Shown here: in pieces, positions 34,709 through 44,059 of the stretch
Numbering within the stretch: the first letter of the stretch is position 1
Layout: each line of letters begins with the position of its first letter
NCBI GenBank assembly: GCA_910586485.1
Contig: CAJUIA010000015.1
Location: 1 to 64,000 of the forward strand
From: an uncultured Acetatifactor sp.
GTDB lineage: Bacteria > Bacillota > Clostridia > Lachnospirales > Lachnospiraceae
Direction of reading: 5' to 3'
DNA: 64,000 nucleotides
Program-made: the position numbers and the translations under genes
The notes under the pieces: generated by a model
What the model was told of the DNA's origin: nothing
Databases searched by the model: none
Seen by the model: only the letters and a program-made list of their open reading frames with translations

Positions 34709-35618
34709 AATTGATGAGGCAAGAGAACTTCTGAAAATGCTTGGAATGCCTAAAGCGCAGCAGGCAGATATTTGCTGTTATGCTCTGTTGGCAATGGCAG
34801 GGATAAAGCTGGATACATTATGGAAAGATGCAGAGAATGAGTGGATCCGTATCCATGATGTTGTCCAGTTTGCTAATACATATTATGGAGCTGCTTATGC
34901 AGAAAACAGCAGGGAGGCCTTTCGTAAGCAGGCATTACATCATTTTCGCAATGCCGCGCTTGTGGAGGATAATGGAGAAGCCACAAACAGTCCTAATTAT
35001 AGGTATAGGCTTACAGAAGAAACATTGCAGTTGGTAAAGGCGTTTCAAACATCGGAGTGGCAAAAATCTATAAGTCGATTTTTGAAATACCATGAAAAAC
35101 TGGTAGATATGTATGCTTCAAAAAAGAAAATGACAATGATGCCAGTGCGTATCAATGGAGCCGATTTTCAATTTTCTACAGGCAAGCACAATGAACTGCA
35201 AAAGGCTATTATTGAGGAATTTGCGCCACGATTTGCGCCTAATTCGGAATGCTTGTATGTTGGTGATACCATAGAGAAAGATTTGGTAAAGAATGTAGAT
35301 AAGTTAAAAGAATTAGGATTTGAAATATCGTTACATGACAAGATGCCGGATGTGGTTTTGTTCAGGGAAGATAAGAACTGGATATATTTTGTTGAATCAG
35401 TGACTTCTGTAGGACCGATGGATTCTAAAAGAATATTGGAAATATCTGAAATGACAAAGAATGTAACAGCAGGAAAAATCTTTGTGACAGCATTTCTTGA
35501 TTTTAAGACTTATAAGAGATTTTCGGAAACATTGGCATGGGAAACGGAAGTCTGGATTGCGGAGATGCCGGAGCATATGATACATTTGAATGGAGATAAG
35601 TTTTTAGGACCGAGGTAA
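34701..35618 (+). CDS. BsuBI/PstI-family type II restriction endonuclease
   Basis: This 305-residue enzyme has an N-terminal helical domain (to about residue 145) resembling a winged helix, and a C-terminal catalytic domain of the BsuBI/PstI family: FSTGKHNELQKAIIEEFAPRF, YVGDTIEKDLV, then MPDVVLF (about 213-219) and IYFVESVTSVGPMDSKRILEI, which supply the PD-(D/E)xK-like acidic residues. Members of this family cut CTGCAG, so CTGCAG is the first hypothesis, not a proof. GTG is the start, overlapping the methylase stop. The gene appears intact. Confidence 0.9.
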   Translation: MDKIDEARELLKMLGMPKAQQADICCYALLAMAGIKLDTLWKDAENEWIRIHDVVQFANTYYGAAYAENSREAFRKQALHHFRNAALVEDNGEATNSPNYRYRLTEETLQLVKAFQTSEWQKSISRFLKYHEKLVDMYASKKKMTMMPVRINGADFQFSTGKHNELQKAIIEEFAPRFAPNSECLYVGDTIEKDLVKNVDKLKELGFEISLHDKMPDVVLFREDKNWIYFVESVTSVGPMDSKRILEISEMTKNVTAGKIFVTAFLDFKTYKRFSETLAWETEVWIAEMPEHMIHLNGDKFLGPR

Positions 35619-35646
35619 GAATTGAGGAACAAAATAGATAATATAG

Positions 35647-35652
35647 TATAAT
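35647..35652 (+). promoter_or_regulatory. -10 box ahead of the OLD-type nuclease gene
   Basis: TATAAT lies 17 bp before the ATG, with AGAGGG as ribosome binding site in between. The best -35 candidate (TTGAGG) is 19 bp upstream, so the promoter is weak or needs other factors. Confidence 0.35.
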
Positions 35653-35669
35653 GATAAGAGGGATAATAA

Positions 35670-37520
35670 ATGAGAGTTAATAGTTTTTGCGTGTATGATT
35701 TTAGATCAATAGAAAATAGTAGTTGGATAGATTGTAATGAGACTACTACTTTGGTTGGAGTCAATGAATCAGGAAAAACGAATATTTTAAAAGCTTTGTG
35801 GAAATTTAATCCTGTTAGTGAAGGTAAAATAGATATTTTGCATGATATACCTGTCACTAAATTAAGTGAATTTAGGAATAAAATAGATCAAATAAAGTTT
35901 ATATCTGTAAAGTTTGATATATGCAATGAGGATGTAAAAAGATTAGAGGAACTATCAGGTAATACAATTAGTGGGTTGGAATATGTAATTGTTTCTCGAT
36001 ACTATAATGGAAAATATCAAGTGGAATATTCCAAGCAAACCAAAATTGCTGCAATTGAAAATGGGGACGATAATGAAAACAAAAATGAAAACGAGTATGT
36101 ATCAGTGCCAACAGCAGTTGTGAACATAATGCCCAAATTTGTTTACTACTCAAATTATGGGAATCTGTCTAGTAAAATATACTTACCTCATGCTTTGAAA
36201 TGGATTAAGGGGGAAAAGGTTCAAGGAATTGAAACAAATGAGGAACAAGTAAGAACATTAAAGGTTTTATTTGACTTTGTGAATCTTGATCCGCAAGAAA
36301 TCATGGAATTAGGTAAAGACCCTAAGGTTGTGGCAATGCAAAGGAATAGAAACTCTACAGAAGCAACACCAGAAGAAATTAAGAAAGCGGAGAACGATAA
36401 AGAACAGAGGAGTATTTTGCTACAATCAGCAGGAGGATACTTGACGCAGAAATTTAAGGATTGGTGGAAGCAAGGGGAATATAAATTCAGATTTGAAGCG
36501 GATGGTGATTATTTTAGAATATGGGTTTCTGATTTAGTAAGAACAGAAGAGGTCGCGTTAGAACTCCGAAGTACAGGATTACAGTGGTTTTTGAGCTTTT
36601 ATTTGATATTTTTGATGGAAAGTCAAAAAGAAAATAAAAATGCAGTTCTTTTGCTTGACGAAGCGGGTTTAACACTACATCCTATGGCGCAAAAAGACTT
36701 AGTGCGTTTTTTTGAAAGTTTATCAGAAAATAATCAAATTATTAATACAACTCATTCACCATTTATAATAGATTCTTCAAATATAGATTCGTGTAGAGTT
36801 GTATACGCTGATGAATTAGGTCATACGATAGTATCAAGCGATTTAAGGCAGGGGGCAGACAAATTAAATGAAAAATCAATTTATGCGGTGCATGCAGCAA
36901 TGGGATTAGGTATTTCAGATGTTTTGTTGCAAGGATGTCAAGTAGTTATAGTTGAAGGTCCGTCAGATCAATATTATTTTAATGGGATAAAAACTTTTTT
37001 GATTAAAGAAAAATTATTTACACCTTCACAGGAAATTGTCTTTATGCCATCTGGAGGTGTAAAAGGAATTGCCGGAATTGTTAGTATGGTATCAGGGAAA
37101 ATGGACGATTTGCCGTATGTAATTGTTGATTCTGATAAAAGTGGAGAAGATGTTAAGAAAAAATTAGTTTCTCATTTATATAATGGTAATGAAAAGAAGA
37201 TTATAGAGATTAAAGAATTTTCGGATATTGATAATTGTGAAGTGGAAGATATAATTCCATTTGATTTACAGAAGAGAAGTATTGATAAGCTATTTAATAA
37301 AGTGGAAGATGTATACTTTGAAGATAATTACCAAGATGAAGTGTCTTTGGTTTATCAAGTAGAGCAATTTGCCCAAAATCACGGTTTAGAATTGTTTAAG
37401 GGATGGAAAGTTGATGTCGCCAAGGATGTAAAGAGACAAATATCTAAGCGAAAGAAGGTAGATATTGACAGTAGTTATATAGATAAATGGAAAGCCCTTT
37501 TTTTAAAATTGAATAAGTAA
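35670..37520 (+). CDS. OLD-family ATPase with Toprim nuclease domain
   Basis: This is a 616-residue predicted ATP-dependent DNA nuclease for phage defense. An N-terminal ABC-type ATPase has Walker A GVNESGKT at residues 30-37. After a long insertion come a signature-like LRSTGLQW, Walker B LLLDEAGLTLHP near 326 and an H-loop NTTHSPF. The C-terminal Toprim domain has VEGPSDQYYF near 427 and DSDKSG near 486, the acidic metal ligands. This is the OLD/GajA domain order. No UvrD-like helicase (GajB) follows, so it is not a complete Gabija system; it fits a stand-alone class 1 OLD nuclease. It is AT-rich and appears intact. Confidence 0.88.
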   Translation: MRVNSFCVYDFRSIENSSWIDCNETTTLVGVNESGKTNILKALWKFNPVSEGKIDILHDIPVTKLSEFRNKIDQIKFISVKFDICNEDVKRLEELSGNTISGLEYVIVSRYYNGKYQVEYSKQTKIAAIENGDDNENKNENEYVSVPTAVVNIMPKFVYYSNYGNLSSKIYLPHALKWIKGEKVQGIETNEEQVRTLKVLFDFVNLDPQEIMELGKDPKVVAMQRNRNSTEATPEEIKKAENDKEQRSILLQSAGGYLTQKFKDWWKQGEYKFRFEADGDYFRIWVSDLVRTEEVALELRSTGLQWFLSFYLIFLMESQKENKNAVLLLDEAGLTLHPMAQKDLVRFFESLSENNQIINTTHSPFIIDSSNIDSCRVVYADELGHTIVSSDLRQGADKLNEKSIYAVHAAMGLGISDVLLQGCQVVIVEGPSDQYYFNGIKTFLIKEKLFTPSQEIVFMPSGGVKGIAGIVSMVSGKMDDLPYVIVDSDKSGEDVKKKLVSHLYNGNEKKIIEIKEFSDIDNCEVEDIIPFDLQKRSIDKLFNKVEDVYFEDNYQDEVSLVYQVEQFAQNHGLELFKGWKVDVAKDVKRQISKRKKVDIDSSYIDKWKALFLKLNK

Positions 37521-38112
37521 TATGATTAGATAAATGGTGCAAACTGTAAAGCAAGATTGAGTCTTGTTATTCTTTAAAGATTGATGCAGTAGAGTATAAA
37601 GGAATTTATTTGGTGTGCGATAGGTGATGCAGAAACTCACCGGATCCTGTTGGTATGCACTCTAAAAAACATCAGGAAAAGGGGAAATCGAACAATGATG
37701 TATTGGATTCACCTGGCATCGCTTAAAATAGAGGTGAAACGAAGTAAATGGCTATCTGCTGCCGGAAGATGCGTATATAGTATATGTGATTTTTGCAATA
37801 AATAGCCATAAATGGCATGATTTCCAAAATAAAACTTCCGTCAAAAAGATGGCCGAAGTTTTACCGGAAAAAATTTCACCAATTATTACTTATTTAGGTA
37901 AAAACGAGAAATAACACCGTTAATTGCTGAATGAGTTCTTAAAAGTCGAAATCAACTATATATTGGCATTTATCTATAGCTTGTTAAAACGGATATGTTG
38001 AAATAAGTGGGAATATAAATAATACGGTGTATAAAGTGGTTAACAAAATATAATCTATGAGTGATTTGCAACTGAATTACAAGATGTCTGATATACTATG
38101 ACATAAAAATAC
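37521..38112. other. 592-bp gap in the island, possible gene remnant
   Basis: No complete gene. A 58-codon stretch without stops at 37738-37914 on the plus strand reads like protein (it includes KTSVKKMAEVLPEKISPII) but lacks a start and ribosome binding site, so it may be the relic of a lost island gene. A TATACT box lies near 38092, just before the next gene. Confidence 0.4.
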
Positions 38113-39625
38113 ATGGAAGGAGATGCGACAGAGCGTATGGAATTTAAAGAGTATATTTGTGGATTGGGTTTAGATAAGTACCCCTTTGATGTTTATACGG
38201 CAGAAAATGAAATACAGTACTTGAGTAAGTTGTATGTTCATATGGAAAATTATGATTCGGTTAAAGAAGCGTATAAAGGAAAAAGAAGTATTATTATAAG
38301 AGGAAACCGGGGCATTGGAAAGACAGCACTATTGTATGATTTGAAAAATGATAGTGGAAGAAATGGAATCATTTGCGTCATAGATGACTTTTCAAGACTT
38401 CAGCTTAAGCCTACTTCTATGGATTATCATGAATTGATTATAAGAAATATAGCTGTATGTTTATTTAACAAATTGATAAATGAGGAAAAAAGGCTTAAAA
38501 AATTGAAGAAGGAAGATAGATTGTTTTTATCTATGTTACTTTTTCAATATACATCAAGTACAACTAAGAGAGAGTTGGAAGAAAAAATCGAAAATATTCA
38601 ATTATCAAAAATAAAAAAAATAATAAAAAAGAATCTTAACTTTGTGCGATTTGTAACAAATTATGGTTTATCAGCAGCAGTTAATTTGATTAATGATTTT
38701 AAAAAATTATTATACTTTTTTGCCGCCGATTGACGAGGGGGATATAAAAAATATTCTCCCTCAAATTAACATGGGTTTAGATTCTGATTTTTTAGAAGGA
38801 AATACCCATTATGAGATATTATGCAGATTATGTATAATAATTAAAAAGTTGGGTTACGATGAAATAATTATATTTTTTGATAAATTTGATGAAGATCAAC
38901 GAATGAAAAATAATGCAACTACAATTTCAGAATTTATAAATTCATTACTGACAGACAATAAAATACTGGAGAATTTGAACTTGCAATTAATTATCAGCAT
39001 ATGGGAAATACCATTTCGAAAAATTATGTCAGAAGTGAGGACACAAAAACATTTTTGTCCGATACTAAGTTGGTCTGAAAGGACACTTCAAAATGCACTT
39101 AATAGGAGACTGCAAGTTTTTAGCGGAGATAAAATAAGGAACTATGAAGATTTGTTTGATATTTCATGCGAAAGCAAGAATCTGGAGCAAATGTTTGAAC
39201 TGTCTAACAATAACCCAAGAGATTTGTGGCATATAATGAATTCAATAATGCATGCACAATATGAAATTGATTCGATGAAAATGAAAATATCAGATGAGGC
39301 GATAGTGAATGGCCTTAGAAGATTTGTGTCAGGGTTTAATTTTTATGAATATTATCCTAAAAATCCTAAAGCAAAAGCAAACTCAATGGATATATATAGT
39401 TACATAAAACATTTATTAAAAGTAAAAGAAGAGAAATTTACTAAAAATCAGTTGAGTTTAGCGGCTAATACGGGAAGTTCAACAAATAACTATGTTGTTG
39501 GTATGGAAAATATCGGTCTAATTGCTAATACAGGAGAAAAAAGTAGCGGAGGCGTTTTGTATCGGATATGCGACCCTAAGGTAGTATATGCTATTAAAAA
39601 CTCCATTGACATTACACGACCGTAG
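38113..39625 (+). pseudogene. P-loop ATPase (Sll1717-like), split by a frameshift in a T run
   Basis: Two open frames together encode about 500 residues of one ATPase. The first half starts LGLDKYPFDVYTAENEIQYLS and has Walker A GNRGIGKT near residue 64-71, then ICVIDDF. It hits a stop soon after a run of six T at 38716-38721 (LLYFFAAD). Removing one T continues the protein smoothly as YFLPPIDEGD into the second frame, with a Walker-B-like IIIFFDKFDED, NNPRDLWHIMNS and a C-terminal winged-helix-like region. I place it with low-to-moderate certainty in the Sll1717-like group often found near defense genes. It may be a dead gene, phase-variable by slippage, or a sequence error. AT-rich like the rest of the island. 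Confidence 0.72.
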
Positions 39626-39822
39626 ATTATATTGGGATTTATGGGTTAAGCGGTGGATGCAAAATTCAAGAAACAACTTTCCCTGATACCCACTCCGGCC
39701 GCTTGCATTTTCAAGGCCAGCGTGTTATTATTTTAACGATTGGAGCGGCTTTGTGGCAGCTGTCACAGGCTATGCAAAAAACAGAAAGAGAGAGTCGAGA
39801 GGCAGAAAGGAAGCAGGAAGAA
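39626..39822. other. Right junction of the AT-rich island
   Basis: Composition returns to host type within this stretch. The part from 39703 is open in frame with ptb and would encode a short hydrophobic piece (IILTIGAALWQLSQAM) and a charged helix. It lacks a ribosome binding site and is not part of normal Ptb, so it may be the tail of a gene truncated when the island arrived. No clear direct repeats flank the island by eye. Confidence 0.4.
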
Positions 39823-40746
39823 ATGAGACAGGGATTTGATGATGTGATTTCAAGGGTAAAGGGATTTTCCATGAAGAAGATTGCGGTGGCGGCCGCGCAG
39901 GATTCCGCCGTGCTGGAGGCAGTGCGGGAGGCAAAGCATCAGGGGATTGCCGATGCTGTTCTGGTGGGAGACGAGGCAAAGATCAGGGAGATCGCCGCAT
40001 CCATGGACATGGACCTTGCGGGCTATGAAATCATTGACGAGCCGGATATGGTGCAGGCGGCGCTGAAAGCCGTAAAGCTTGCACATGAGGGCAAGGTAGA
40101 CATGTATATGAAGGGACTGGTAGATACCAAGAACTTCTTAAAGAGCGTATTGGACAAGGAGGTGGGACTGAGGACAGGCGGACCGCTTTCCCATGTGTGC
40201 GTGTTTGACGTGCCCTGCATCGACAGACTTCTGTTCCTGACGGATGTGGCGTTTATCACTTATCCGACACTGGAGGATAAGCTTCATATCATCAATAATA
40301 CGGTTCCCGTATGCAGAGCCTGCGGCGTGGAGAATCCCAAGGTTGCGTCTCTGGCGGCAGTTGAGGTGGTAAACCCCAAGATGGAGACCACCGTGGAGGC
40401 TGCAGAGCTGACAAAGATGTGTGAGGAAGGAAAGATTACCGGCTGTGTTGTTGACGGCCCCCTTTCTCTGGATCTGGCCATTGACGCGGAGGCTGCAAAG
40501 CATAAGGGCGCCACGGGCAGAAAGATTCAGGGGGATGCGGACGTGCTGCTGTTCCCTGATATTCATGCAGGAAATCTGGTCTATAAAGCCATTGTACATA
40601 TGGTGCCGGGGGTAAAGAACGGATGTATCCTTACGGGAACGAAGGTGCCCGTCATTCTAACCAGCCGTTCCGACACCTTTGAGACCAAGGTAAATTCCAT
40701 TGCTCTGGCAGCAGTTGTAGCTGAAGAGCTGAAGAAAAATGTTTAA
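39823..40746 (+). CDS. ptb: Phosphate butyryltransferase
   Basis: This 307-residue enzyme of the phosphate acetyl/butyryltransferase family converts butyryl-CoA and phosphate to butyryl-phosphate. It starts MRQGFDDVISRVKGF, followed by KKIAVAAAQDSAVLEAV, the usual Ptb opening. Later landmarks are ADAVLVGDEAKIREIA, MKGLVDTKNFLKSVLDKEVGLR and DGPLSLDLAIDAEAA. The ATG at 39823 is chosen from homolog length and the GCAGGAAG site; the open frame extends to 39703 but that extension is foreign to the family. Buk follows after 30 bp. Confidence 0.93.
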   Translation: MRQGFDDVISRVKGFSMKKIAVAAAQDSAVLEAVREAKHQGIADAVLVGDEAKIREIAASMDMDLAGYEIIDEPDMVQAALKAVKLAHEGKVDMYMKGLVDTKNFLKSVLDKEVGLRTGGPLSHVCVFDVPCIDRLLFLTDVAFITYPTLEDKLHIINNTVPVCRACGVENPKVASLAAVEVVNPKMETTVEAAELTKMCEEGKITGCVVDGPLSLDLAIDAEAAKHKGATGRKIQGDADVLLFPDIHAGNLVYKAIVHMVPGVKNGCILTGTKVPVILTSRSDTFETKVNSIALAAVVAEELKKNV

Positions 40747-40776
40747 AAACCAAACAGGATAACAGGAGGAAATGAT

Positions 40777-41844
40777 ATGTCCATAAAAAGCTTGATTATC
40801 AACCCCGGTTCCACCTCCACCAAGATTGGTGTTTTTGAGGATGAGAATCTTTTGTTTGAAGAGACCTTAAGGCATTCTACGGAGGAAATCTCCCGGTACG
40901 AAACGATTTTTGATCAGAAGGATTTCAGAAAGCAGATCATTACGGATCTGCTGGCTTCCAAAAACTTCGACCTTAAGTCCCTGAATGTGGTGGTGGGCCG
41001 CGGCGGTATGTTAAAGCCCATTCCCGGCGGCACCTATGCCGTGACGGATGACCTGCTGGCGGATCTGCGGGTAGGAGTGCAGGGGCAGCATGCTTCCAAC
41101 CTGGGCGGTATCCTGGCAAGGGAGATCGGAGATTCTATCGGTGTACCTGCTTACATCGTTGATCCGGTGGTGGTGGATGAGCTGATGCCCATCGCCAGGT
41201 ATTCCGGGATGCCGGAGGTCCCCAGAGGCAGCATTTTCCACGCGCTGAATCAGAAGGCGGTGGCAAAGAGGTATGCGAAGGAGATCGGCAAGGCATACGA
41301 ATCCCTAAGGCTGATTGTGGTCCATATGGGCGGAGGCGTATCCGTAGGCGCGCATGAGGGCGGCCGGGTTGTTGACGTGTTCAGCGCCTTTGACGGAGAC
41401 GGAGCGTTCTCACCGGAGCGTGCGGGGGGCGTGCCCTGCGGTGCCCTGGTGAAGCTTTGCTATTCCGGAAAGTATACGGAGAAGGAGATTTACGGCAAGC
41501 TCATCGGCAAGGGAGGCTTTAATGCTTACTTGGGCACCAATGATATGCGGGATGTGACGAAGCGTGCCAATGAGGGAGACGAGAAGGCGGCGGAGGCCAA
41601 GCAGGCGTTCCTGCTGCAGGTGGCGAAGGACATCGGTGCCATGGCCTGTGTACTGAACGGGAAGGTAGATCAGATTATTCTTACAGGCGGTATTGCTTAT
41701 GGCGAGGATGTCTGTGAGGTGTTGAAAGAGAGAGCGGGCTGGATTGCGCCTGTCACGGTATACGCCGGAGAGGATGAGCTGTTGGCTCTTGCCCAGGGCG
41801 CGCTGCGCGTGATGAATGGCGAAGAAAAGGCGATGGAGTATTAA
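40777..41844 (+). CDS. buk: Butyrate kinase
   Basis: This 355-residue ASKHA-fold acetate/butyrate kinase makes ATP and butyrate from butyryl-phosphate. Landmarks are NPGSTSTKIGVFED at the N-terminus, GRGGMLKPIPGGTYAV, HMGGGVSVGAHEGGRVVDV and ILTGGIAYGEDVCE. Length is normal. It is preceded by an AACAGGAGG ribosome binding site and forms an operon with ptb, and possibly with the potassium transporter that begins at the next base. With etfBA in the same window this supports the butyrate-kinase route. Confidence 0.95.
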   Translation: MSIKSLIINPGSTSTKIGVFEDENLLFEETLRHSTEEISRYETIFDQKDFRKQIITDLLASKNFDLKSLNVVVGRGGMLKPIPGGTYAVTDDLLADLRVGVQGQHASNLGGILAREIGDSIGVPAYIVDPVVVDELMPIARYSGMPEVPRGSIFHALNQKAVAKRYAKEIGKAYESLRLIVVHMGGGVSVGAHEGGRVVDVFSAFDGDGAFSPERAGGVPCGALVKLCYSGKYTEKEIYGKLIGKGGFNAYLGTNDMRDVTKRANEGDEKAAEAKQAFLLQVAKDIGAMACVLNGKVDQIILTGGIAYGEDVCEVLKERAGWIAPVTVYAGEDELLALAQGALRVMNGEEKAMEY

Positions 41845-43230
41845 TTGGACGGAAATAGAAAACCTAAAATGAATATATGGCGCAATGTATCGCCCATGAA
41901 GCTGATATTGGGCGGGTATCTTGCTATCATATTGGCAGGGGCAGTTTTACTGGCCCTGCCATTGGCAACCAAAGGGCCCGGCGGAACGCCCTTTTCGGAT
42001 TGTCTTTTTACGGCGACCTCAGCCACCTGTGTGACGGGGCTGGTTCGCTATGATACCTTTACCCATTGGACTCTTTTCGGCCAGCTGGTCATTCTGGGGC
42101 TGATCCAGACCGGAGGTCTGGGGTTTATGACAGTGACGATACTGGTGATGGTAGTGACCAGGCAGAAAATCAGCTTAAATCAGCGGTCCCTGATGCAGAA
42201 TTCTATCTCTGCGCCCCAGATTGGCGGAATTGTCCGCATGACTATTTTTATCGTCGCGGGGGCGTTTACTGTGGAACTGGCGGGAGCAGTGCTGCTTAGT
42301 GTGGTTTTGATTCCTAAATTCGGAGTGGTGAAGGGGATCTGGTTTTCCCTGTTTCATTCCATATCCGCATTTTGTAACGCCGGCTTTGACCTGATGGGCG
42401 GGAGCAGCGGAGAGTTTTCTTCTTTGACAGGAATTTGGACGGGCCTGGGCAGCGGCGGCGCCTGGTATTTTACCATCGTAATTATGCTGCTGATTTTCCT
42501 TGGGGGCTTAAGCTTTTTTGTGTGGTATGATGTGATACACAGCAAGTTCCGGCTGCGGCGCCTGAAGCTGCAGAGCAAGATGGTGCTGTCCATCAGCGTG
42601 GGTCTGGTGATATTGGGTGCACTGGCGCTGGCGGTTTTGGAGTGGGGGCAGCCTATGCTGGCGGAGTTGGGGATAAATGAACGGATCAACGCCAGTCTGT
42701 TTCAATCCGTTTCTGCCAGAACGGCCGGATTTAACACGGTAGACCTGACAAAAATGACGGAATCCGGGCTGGTGGTCATGATCTGCCTGATGATGATCGG
42801 CGGTTCCACGGGCTCCACTGCGGGAGGCATTAAGACTACTACCTTTTGGATTTTGTGCATCAGTGTGATTGCCACCTTTCGGCGGAAAAAGAATCTGGAG
42901 ATGTTTGGGCGCAGGATGGAAGAGGGGATTACGCGGACGGCCTCCTGCGTGTTTATGACCTATCTGATTTTAAGCGTGGGGGCGGGAGTGATTATATCTG
43001 CCGTGGAAAAACTGCCCTTTTTAACCGCGTACTTTGAGGCGGTATCCGCTGTAGCTACGGTGGGGCTGACCCTGGGTGTTACGCCGGGACTGGGAATGGT
43101 GTCCAAAATGCTTTTGGCCTTTCTCATGCTGTGCGGAAGAGTGGGGTCCATTACCATGCTGCTGGCTTTTTCATCGGACAGGCGGGTAATCAATTCCCGG
43201 CTGCCCCTGGAAAAGGTGCAGGTCGGTTAA
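41845..43230 (+). CDS. ktrB: Potassium uptake channel subunit, TrkH/KtrB family
   Basis: This is a 461-residue membrane protein with four membrane-pore-membrane units. Selectivity-filter glycines are visible in ATCVTGLVRYDTF, FCNAGFDLMGG, SARTAGFNTVDL and VATVGLTLGVTP. Size fits KtrB. The start is TTG at 41845, directly after the buk stop, with GGAG 8 bases before; ATG 41869 is an alternative that would shorten the cytoplasmic tail by 8 residues. The regulatory subunit follows 48 bp downstream. Confidence 0.92.
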   Translation: MDGNRKPKMNIWRNVSPMKLILGGYLAIILAGAVLLALPLATKGPGGTPFSDCLFTATSATCVTGLVRYDTFTHWTLFGQLVILGLIQTGGLGFMTVTILVMVVTRQKISLNQRSLMQNSISAPQIGGIVRMTIFIVAGAFTVELAGAVLLSVVLIPKFGVVKGIWFSLFHSISAFCNAGFDLMGGSSGEFSSLTGIWTGLGSGGAWYFTIVIMLLIFLGGLSFFVWYDVIHSKFRLRRLKLQSKMVLSISVGLVILGALALAVLEWGQPMLAELGINERINASLFQSVSARTAGFNTVDLTKMTESGLVVMICLMMIGGSTGSTAGGIKTTTFWILCISVIATFRRKKNLEMFGRRMEEGITRTASCVFMTYLILSVGAGVIISAVEKLPFLTAYFEAVSAVATVGLTLGVTPGLGMVSKMLLAFLMLCGRVGSITMLLAFSSDRRVINSRLPLEKVQVG

Positions 43231-43250
43231 AGAACGGAATACCTATTCGC

Positions 43251-43265
43251 GCCGCCAAAGGCGGC
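43251..43265 (+). other. Hairpin just before the ktrA ribosome binding site
   Basis: GCCGCC-AAA-GGCGGC ends two bases before the GGAGG site of ktrA. Similar GCCGC/GCGGC hairpins precede start sites at 53984 and 56725. It may modulate translation or mRNA stability. Confidence 0.5.
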
Positions 43266-43278
43266 ATGGAGGATGATT

Positions 43279-43920
43279 ATGAAATCAGTGTTAGTGATTG
43301 GGCTGGGGCGTTTCGGACGTCATATGGCGCAGAAATTTCTGGAAAACGGGCATCAGGTGCTGGCTGTAGACATTAATGAGACCAGGGCAGACAACGCAGT
43401 GGGTGACATTCAGCAAATCCTGATCGGAGACGCTACGGACGAGAGATTTATGGAATCTCTGGGGGTTGGCAATTTTGATTTGGCGGTGATTGCCATCAGC
43501 GAAAACTTTCAGACGGTTCTTGAGGTAACGGTATTGCTGAAGGATCTGGGCTGCAGATTTATTGTGGCCAGGGCTACCAGGGACGTGCATAAAAAGCTGT
43601 TATTAAGAAACGGGGCAGATTATGTGTCTTATGCGGAGCGGGAGGTAGCCGAGCATCTTGCCATTAAATTTGGTGCGGATAATATTTTTGATTATCTGGA
43701 GCTGACGCCGGAAATCGGCATTTATGAAATTGCAGTGCCCCAAAAATGGCTGGGCAAAAGCATGGTACAGCTTTCGATCCGAACGGTGTTCCATGTCAGC
43801 GTTCTTGCCACAAAGAAAGGAAATCAGATTTATCCTTTGCCTCATCCCAGTCATGTTTTTGAAGCGGACGAGACCGTGATGGTTATGGGGAGCATGGAAG
43901 ATATAGGGAAAATAACGTAA
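43279..43920 (+). CDS. ktrA: Potassium uptake regulatory subunit, TrkA/KtrA family
   Basis: This 213-residue cytoplasmic RCK protein gates KtrB in response to nucleotides. The N-terminal Rossmann domain has VIGLGRFGRH and the acidic residue in VLAVDINE. The C-terminal RCK-C domain begins near 135 (IGIYEIAVPQKWLGKSMVQL) and ends EADETVMVMGSMEDI. The second ATG (43279) has ideal spacing to TGGAGG; ATG 43273 is too close. It forms an operon with ktrB. Confidence 0.93.
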   Translation: MKSVLVIGLGRFGRHMAQKFLENGHQVLAVDINETRADNAVGDIQQILIGDATDERFMESLGVGNFDLAVIAISENFQTVLEVTVLLKDLGCRFIVARATRDVHKKLLLRNGADYVSYAEREVAEHLAIKFGADNIFDYLELTPEIGIYEIAVPQKWLGKSMVQLSIRTVFHVSVLATKKGNQIYPLPHPSHVFEADETVMVMGSMEDIGKIT

Positions 43921-43977
43921 AAAGAGGAATTGCGCACACGCGCAGTTCTTCTGAAAACTGTGCGCAGGAAAAAGAAA

Positions 43978-44007
43978 TTGACAAGGCTGCGCCAATAACG
44001 GTATAAT
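43978..44007 (+). promoter_or_regulatory. Sigma-A promoter for the zinc-ribbon gene
   Basis: TTGACA (43978-43983) and TATAAT (44002-44007) are both perfect consensus boxes with an 18-bp spacer, 52 bp before the ATG. A GAATTGCG/CGCAGTTC hairpin at 43927-43948 may end the ktr transcript. Confidence 0.8.
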
Positions 44008-44059
44008 GAATTTGTTATTTTGTCGAAAAACACAATGAGGATAAGGAGATCAGGGAGAA

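Noticed and set aside
35670..38112. Gabija (GajAB) defense system
   Set aside because: Only the GajA-like ATPase/Toprim gene is present; no UvrD-type helicase gene follows.
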